Shown: positions 59,285-64,000 of the stretch, piece by piece
How the letters are laid out: each line of letters opens with the position of its first letter
Numbering within the stretch: the first letter of the stretch is position 1
From: Primulina eburnea
Taxonomy: Eukaryota > Streptophyta > Magnoliopsida > Lamiales > Gesneriaceae
Reading direction: 5' to 3'
Length of the DNA stretch: 64,000 bases
NCBI RefSeq assembly: GCF_022965805.1
Contig: NC_133101.1
Location: 42,507,642 to 42,571,641 of the forward strand
The notes under the pieces: generated by a model
The model's database searches: none
Seen by the model: the letters and a program-made list of their open reading frames with translations, nothing else
Told to the model about the DNA's origin: nothing
Translations under genes and position numbers: made by a program

Positions 59285-60847
59285 TGTAATAGCCGAGCCC
59301 GGTGTACGGTACAGTTTAAGTTTTCATATGTTATGGATTTATTGATTAAGTTTTAGTTTAGTTGTGATGTTAAGAGTTGTGATTATGGGCCATAGTATTG
59401 TTAGTTATATTGTCTTGAGGTGTGGTTGATATTGTAGTTGTTGGTTGTTGCGTTGGTTCAGTGATTTGGTTCGATTTTAGTTGCCTTAGATTTTGTCTTG
59501 GCCGTGGCAGTACCAGCACCCGCACTCAGTGTAAGGACCGCACCCGCGGTGATGTTAGTACCGCACCCACGGTGTAGACCGCACCCGCGGTAATTGCAGG
59601 ACCGCACCTGCGGTCGTCGATTTCAGAATTTTTGGTGGAGTGCCGTGAGCTTACCGCACCCGCGGTACAAGAGTAGCGCACCCGCGGTGATGAACAGTAG
59701 AGGTATGGTCGAGATTTAAAGTGCTTTTTGGGTGAATTGACTTCATTTTTCCCCTTTTCTTTCCTCTCCATTCTCGACTTCTCTCTTGTAGACAAGGGTT
59801 TTCCCTCATTTCTTTCACTTCCCATCTTTGATTCAAGCTTCTAGTTGGATTTTCGAGTTGAGACCGAGGTTCTTGGTTGCTCTAATAAGTTAAGGTAAGC
59901 TTTTGGTTGTATTATTTCTTGGTTTTGGAGTAGAGATGATATGGGTTTGTTGTATTTGTTTGTTTAATGGATTATTTGGCTTAGGTTCTTGGTTATTGAG
60001 TTGATGATGGTTCTATTTATGGATTATTGTTGTAGGATTTCAACCAAGTGATTAGTGGAGGTGTTCTTGTGGTTTGTAAGTGGAATTTCATCCATTGTGC
60101 TCACATGATGTATATGTATTGTATTTCAAAGATTTTAATGTGTTATTCCCTTCATCGGCTTCATAATTATGTATTGATTCACTAGTATATCTATTGGAGG
60201 CATTGTATGTCTCAATTGTATTGAAAAGGGAATACAAAGAGTATAGTTTCTAAAGTGTTTGATAAATGTCAAAGAGAGATAATTCAAATGTTTTATGGAT
60301 TGATAGATACATAGTCAGAGATTGCATGCAATTAGTTGATCAACGACCATAGGCTTATATCCCTCAGAGTTGTCGATTTATATCGATGGGATACGAGCAC
60401 CACAGACAGAGTTACTATTGATATCAATCCATACCAGAGAAAAGAGAAATATCATCTCATTGTCATTGTTATTTATGATTCATAGATTGATGGTATTCAA
60501 CGTTTTTAAAGCTATGATTTTCAGAGTATGCTATGTCTATTGCTATGTAAGAGTTCCACTTGCTGAGTTTTATACTCATTTCAGTTTATTCATGTGATGC
60601 AGATAAGAGCGACGGGCCGGGACGTTGACTGTGGACAGGGGGGTCATATGCATGCCATGTTGGAAGGAAGATTTTTGGACATGATCAAAAGAATGATATT
60701 TTGTATTTTTGCTTTGTCATTTAAATGATCATGTATATATTTTATTGTAAAGATGTTTGAAGAAATGTATTTTGAAACTCCTTCCATATATTTGAAAGAA
60801 AATTTTAAATTCCGCTGTATTTTATTAAATTGGGTCGAGGTGTCACA
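59285..60847 (+). repeat. Gyp3 3' LTR
   Basis: 1563 bp; lacks 51 bp of the array region present in the 5' LTR. Its array is at about 59510-59695. Confidence 0.92.
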
Positions 60848-61079
60848 TTTAGTGGTATCAGAGCACCGTTCTTCGGACCAATGCATATGACTTCGTCTAC
60901 TTTCAACTGTCCGGGTATGTTTTCTTTGCATCTATCCATTGTTATTTATTGATATGTCTTTTGTGAGCACATTGTAGAGTATGCCTCCTAAGAGGAAAGC
61001 TGTAGAGGGTGAGGATAGTTCTTCCTCGAGAGTTGTCGACGAGTTCGGCAAGTTGCTGAGTTTTATACTCATTTCAGTT
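60848..61079 (+). mobile_element. Second partial Gyp3 internal region after the 3' LTR
   Basis: After the 3' LTR the sequence again reads primer-binding site (TGGTATCAGAGC near 60853) and gag start (ATG 60981), identical or nearly so to 54704-54915. At 61053-61057 (TTGCT) it switches to a 27-bp piece of Gyp3 LTR (matches 54416-54442), then to Gyp0 LTR. The arrangement is LTR-internal-LTR-partial internal. Confidence 0.85.
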
Positions 61080-61096
61080 GTTTCCCATACGGAAAC

Positions 61097-61440
61097 ATGC
61101 GCGAGTTGGTGCGCACACATGCGCGGTTTTGGTAGAAGACTCCGCGCATCTGTGCGGCATGAGGGCGCGCATATCGAGGTGTCCAGTAGCCTAGGGGAGT
61201 GCTCGGCGCATATGCGCGACGTGAACAGGCGCATATGCGCGAGCAGGGCAGAGAAGTTGGCGCACATGCGCAGCGTGGAGGCGCGCATATGCGCGAGTTG
61301 CATTGCACGAGACAGTAGGTCTCGTGCATATGCCCGGTGATGGAGCGCGCATATGCGCGAGCTGCTGTGACGAAGACGCACCGAGGCTTTGTCTCTCGCG
61401 CATATGCGCCGCTATTGGTCGCGCATATGCATGAGACGTG
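61097..61440 (+). repeat. GCGCATATGCGC palindrome array, Gyp0 LTR
   Basis: About eleven variants of the palindrome GCGCATATGCGC in 340 bp, with unrelated spacers, just upstream of a TA run. Reading frames through it give repeated Arg-Ala-Tyr-Ala strings with no coding meaning. Confidence 0.9.
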
Positions 61441-61480
61441 CAGTACAAAGAAGAGAGCCACGTTTCTTGATACGCATGAA

Positions 61481-61484
<4 letters not shown>

Positions 61485-61530
<46 letters not shown>
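61485..61530 (+). repeat. (TA)n run at the Gyp0 TATA position
   Basis: About 46 bp of TA after GTGTG; the LTR's TATA box is presumably within it. Confidence 0.88.
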
Positions 61531-61533
<3 letters not shown>

Positions 61534-61690
61534 TATACACGAGTTATTCAGCATAAAACAAATAAATCGAAGGAACTTTTGAGGGAGAATTGATTCTTGA
61601 TTTTAGAATTCATTTTACGAAGAATCCGTCCGGTAGATTTTGGATCCGACTTCAGTATTGTGTTCCTATCGTTGCAGGCTACAACTGGAC

Positions 61691-61696
61691 GTAAGT
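61691..61696 (+). promoter_or_regulatory. Splice-donor-like GTAAGT in Gyp0 LTR leader
   Basis: GGACGTAAGTTTT, the same as Gyp1 at the same distance from the TATA run. Confidence 0.35.
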
Positions 61697-62158
61697 TTTG
61701 TTATGTTTAGATACGATTTGAAAATACGATACTGTTAGAATTGAATATGAATCATATATGTTGTTTCTAATACAGTAGACATCGTATATTTTAAGTCAGA
61801 ATGAAGAACATATTGTTTATGTAATTGTTATGATTTTCAGAGTCGATTTGATTGAGATTTGATATCAGAATTGTACCGATATTGAGATTTTGATTTGTAC
61901 TGATATTGATTATGGATGCTGATATTATATCGGTGGTGTTGAGATTGACGGGGTTATTGAGACTGTATTGTTATGCCGTCGAAACATCAGTTGATTGATA
62001 TTGATCATATTCGGTATTAATTTAGATGGTATTGTTGTACCGTATGTTGATTAATAGTGATCAAATTTTGTTGTGATTTGAGTATTGATCAGAACAGGTT
62101 TTGAACTAAGTTGTATACTGATATTATACCTATTCGATTGTCATTACCAGATTTGGGT

Positions 62159-62221
62159 ATGGACAGAGTTGAAGTCGAGACTTCGTCTTCATCAGACCGA
62201 GAGGATAAAGGTATAAATTAA
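62159..62221 (+). CDS. Possible short leader ORF (20 codons), Gyp0
   Basis: MDRVEVETSSSSDREDKG-like peptide, related to the frame at 19661. Several differences from Gyp1 are synonymous. Low confidence as a real gene. Confidence 0.22.
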   Translation: MDRVEVETSSSSDREDKGIN

Positions 62222-62477
62222 TGTTGAGTTGGGATTGCACAACTCGAGTGAGGTTTGGCTCGAGTTTCCCTAAATCACATACTTGAATTTATTGCATTGA
62301 TATTTGCATTGATTCGAATTGATATACTTGTTCTATCGAATTATAGAGAGCATGTATTAGACGAGTGATCTTGTGACAGAAGTGCCTGATAGTGGGGGGA
62401 TCGCCACGGGCACATGTCACGATGTCAAAAGATAGTGTATTGGCGATAGTGCCAAAGTCTGTTACCGGATGATTGGC

Positions 62478-62579
62478 TATCGATGTGAATAGAATCGTAG
62501 TTTCTTCTATTACTGGTGATCGATACCATATCGATGTGGATAGAATCGGAGTTTCTTCTAGTACTGGTGATCGATATGG
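62478..62579 (+). repeat. 51-bp tandem duplication in Gyp0 LTR
   Basis: Units at 62478-62528 and 62529-62579, starting TATCGATGTG, differ at a few positions. Confidence 0.85.
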
Positions 62580-62864
62580 AATGCCAACGTCTGGAAACCG
62601 GGATCCCTAGACTAAGAATGAGTCTAGTCTTAGATGTGGAGTCACAAGTCTGATTGATAGTTTTATATGGATTATGTTCTTAGGAATTGATATAGTATTA
62701 ATAGCTCGTGCTCCTGATTGTGATATATGTAAAGAGTATGATTTATGATTTGACATTGATTCATGTTTCTGATGCGATACATGTTATGAATATATGCTTC
62801 ATGCTTTTATACCTGTGATATGAAATGCATGTTTCGTTGATTTATACTGGGAATATAATTCTCA

Positions 62865-62910
62865 CCGGAGTTTTCTGGCTGTTGTCTTGTTTGTATGTGT
62901 GCATGACAAC
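62865..62910 (+). other. CCGGA and GTTGTC stem-loops, Gyp0 LTR
   Basis: CCGGAGTTTTCTGG (one G-U pair) followed by GTTGTC (62881-62886) pairing with GACAAC (62905-62910), as in Gyp1. Confidence 0.6.
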
Positions 62911-63210
62911 AGGTGGGACAGGTTCAGGGTCAAGAAGAGAACGAGACAAAACTAGATAGCGTGGAGATCCGGGCTCAGAAGTAAATTAGGATTCAGCACT
63001 TGATATATAGTAGTTGAACCCTATTTTGATCAGAATGTAATTAGTACCGGACTTGTACTTTTATATTTAATATGTATTTCGGATTGAATTACATTACGTT
63101 CCCGCATTGTATTTTAAAAAAAATAATAAAAATTTAGACCTTGTTTTATTCTAATTGATTAATTAGTTCCAAAGATGATCAAGAATCTTTTTAGCGTCCG
63201 GGTCTCCACA

Positions 63211-63328
63211 TAAATGCTTAAATGATACTGCATGATTTCATGAAAATTTTGGATTTTAACCGAACATTCGATAATAAGCTGGGGAAAGATGATCGGGGAC
63301 GAGCAAGATAAATATAGTTATTGATAAA
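63211..63328 (+). other. Spacer between Gyp0 and GypR
   Basis: 118 bp of AT-rich sequence with no recognised feature. The part GGGGAAAGATGATCGGGGACGAG faintly resembles the first 120 bp of the Gyp0 3' LTR, so it may be remnant LTR. Confidence 0.4.
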
Positions 63329-64000
63329 TGTAAGGCTCGAGAATTTATCAGTTGTCATTGATGTTAGATTTGAAGAGGTGAGAATGTATGACATAAAAAT
63401 GAGAATTTTTGAAAGAATGGCTGAAGCCATACCGCACCTGCGCCTCGGACAAGACCGCACCCGCGGTGTATTATTCAAAATTATGAAGTTTGGCCGTAGC
63501 ATCACCGCACCCGCGGTCCTGCAGAGACCGCACCCGCGGTCGATGAATTTCAGAAAATGAAAGGACTGCCGAAGCATGAGCGCACCCGCGGCACAAGAAG
63601 ACCGCACCCGCGGGGCTGCATGCGAGAAATCCACCAACTCTTCTTAACGTGACACATTGCAGGTTATATATATAGAATTGTGCTGATGTACGATTTCTTC
63701 ACTTCCAGCACAAAGAATCGAGCTTCTCCAAGAATTTCCTCAAGTCCTTCAAGTTTTGGGGTAAGATATCAAGAAATCTAACCTTCTGATTTGTAATCTG
63801 AGTTAAGATTCTTGCTTCTCTTGGCAAGGGCTTCAAAAGGGTATATGTTTTATTAAATTTCAGCATGTTTCAAAATATACATGTTGGGGAAATGTTGATA
63901 TGATTGTGATTATGTGTTCTTATGCTCATGGTGAGGATAGAATTGCTACCGGATCGATTTTTAGATACCGTATGACGTTGTTTCGATTTTCTAGCATATT
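63329..64000 (+). mobile_element. GypR: gypsy LTR, partial (runs off the right edge)
   Basis: Starts TGTAAGGCTCGAG, with a CCGCACCCGCGGT array (63430-63620), a TTATATATATAG TATA box at 63664-63676 and GTAAGATATC at 63761. Closest to the Gyp2 LTR by the leader (CCTCAAG…GTAAGATATC). The internal region is outside the window. Confidence 0.85.
63430..63620 (+). repeat. CCGCACCCGCGGT array, GypR
   Basis: About seven units in 190 bp ending ~45 bp upstream of the TATA box. Confidence 0.88.

Larger units (their letters stand above)
53091..60847 (+). mobile_element. Gyp3: chromovirus-like gypsy element, near complete
   Basis: 5' LTR 53091-54703, primer-binding site 54709, gag-pol 54837-59244, polypurine tract 59272-59284, 3' LTR 59285-60847. 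LTR ends TGTAATAGCC...GGTGACACA / GGTGTCACA. It differs in gag and LTR sequence from Gyp1 and Gyp2 but shares the CCGCACCCGCGGT array. The left flank is AAATA; no matching repeat is found on the right because a partial second copy follows the 3' LTR. Confidence 0.9.
3715..63210 (+). mobile_element. Gyp0: oldest host gypsy element, split by nested insertions
   Basis: Its own pieces are gag and early pol (3715-4521), decayed pol (50717-52956), polypurine tract (52957-52969) and 3' LTR (52970-53090 plus about 61080-63210). CopA and Gyp3 fill the gaps; CopB ends in its gag on the left. The 5' LTR is outside the window. Removing the insertions restores the same order of segments seen uninterrupted in Gyp1a, which is the main support for joining these pieces into one element. 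Confidence 0.8.
52970..63210 (+). repeat. Gyp0 3' LTR, split by Gyp3
   Basis: Starts TGTAATGCCCG at 52970, interrupted at 53090/53091, resumes at about 61080 and ends GGTCTCCACA at 63210; about 2.25 kb without the insert. The second part contains the GCGCATATGCGC array, a TA run, a leader similar to Gyp1 (ACGAAGAATCCGT, GTATTGTGTTCCT, GGACGTAAGT), a 51-bp duplication and the GTTGTC stem-loop. The two parts are joined by position and family likeness; the right junction with Gyp3 is irregular. Confidence 0.75.

Noticed and set aside
60932..61582. Overlapping open frames on both strands through the GCGCATATGCGC array, with repeated Arg-Ala-Tyr-Ala strings
   Set aside because: The frames stay open only because the repeated motif lacks stops; sequence between units is not conserved as protein and no family is recognisable.
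3715..63210. Endogenous plant pararetrovirus instead of gypsy elements, given the tRNA-Met primer sites
   Set aside because: LTR pairs, target duplications and integrase domains are present; no movement-protein frame was seen.

Overview
The window is plant nuclear DNA made almost entirely of LTR retrotransposons inserted into one another. I see no host gene, tRNA, rRNA or CRISPR array. The evidence for a plant is the AT-rich sequence, Ty1/copia and chromovirus-like Ty3/gypsy pol genes, primer-binding sites matching initiator tRNA-Met (TGGTATCAGAGC) and LTRs of 1.6-2.2 kb. I cannot name the species. Labels used below: Gyp = Ty3/gypsy, Cop = Ty1/copia.

Layout. The oldest resolvable element is Gyp0 (+): gag from 3715, decayed pol to 52969, 3' LTR ending at 63210. 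CopB (+), itself broken by the gypsy LTR GypL (1-1061, -), ends inside Gyp0 gag at 3714. CopA (+, 4522-50711, target duplication TTAAC) sits in Gyp0 pol. CopA received Gyp2 (-, 5464-14206, AGTTC) in its 5' LTR, Gyp1a (+, 18622-26627, ATACC) in its integrase gene, a solo copia LTR CopS (27564-37755, CCATG/TCATG) ahead of its reverse transcriptase, and CopC (-, 40912-50286, CATAT) in its 3' LTR. CopS was in turn split by Gyp1b (-, 28586-36627, CCGCA). Gyp3 (+, 53091-60847) lies in the Gyp0 3' LTR. A further gypsy LTR, GypR (+), starts at 63329 and leaves the window.

How the parts relate. Gyp2 and Gyp3 carry nearly complete but mutated gag-pol. Gyp0, Gyp1a and Gyp1b keep a recognisable gag with intact zinc knuckles followed by a pol eroded in the same way in all three, which suggests a non-autonomous gag-only family mobilised in trans. 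CopC has almost identical LTRs (4 differences in 2155 bp by eye) yet lacks its integrase core, so it was probably also mobilised in trans.

Most unusual signal. Just upstream of the TATA-like box, the gypsy LTRs carry arrays of short GC-rich inverted-repeat motifs. The motif changes between families: ACCGC-GGGT-GCGGT (Gyp1, Gyp2, Gyp3, GypR), GCGCATATGCGC (Gyp0), TCGGA-n-TCCGA (GypL). The copia leader has a comparable GGGCAGC/GCTGCCC cluster. The arrays differ between the two LTRs of single elements. Downstream, the LTRs encode nested RNA stem-loops with compensatory base changes between families.
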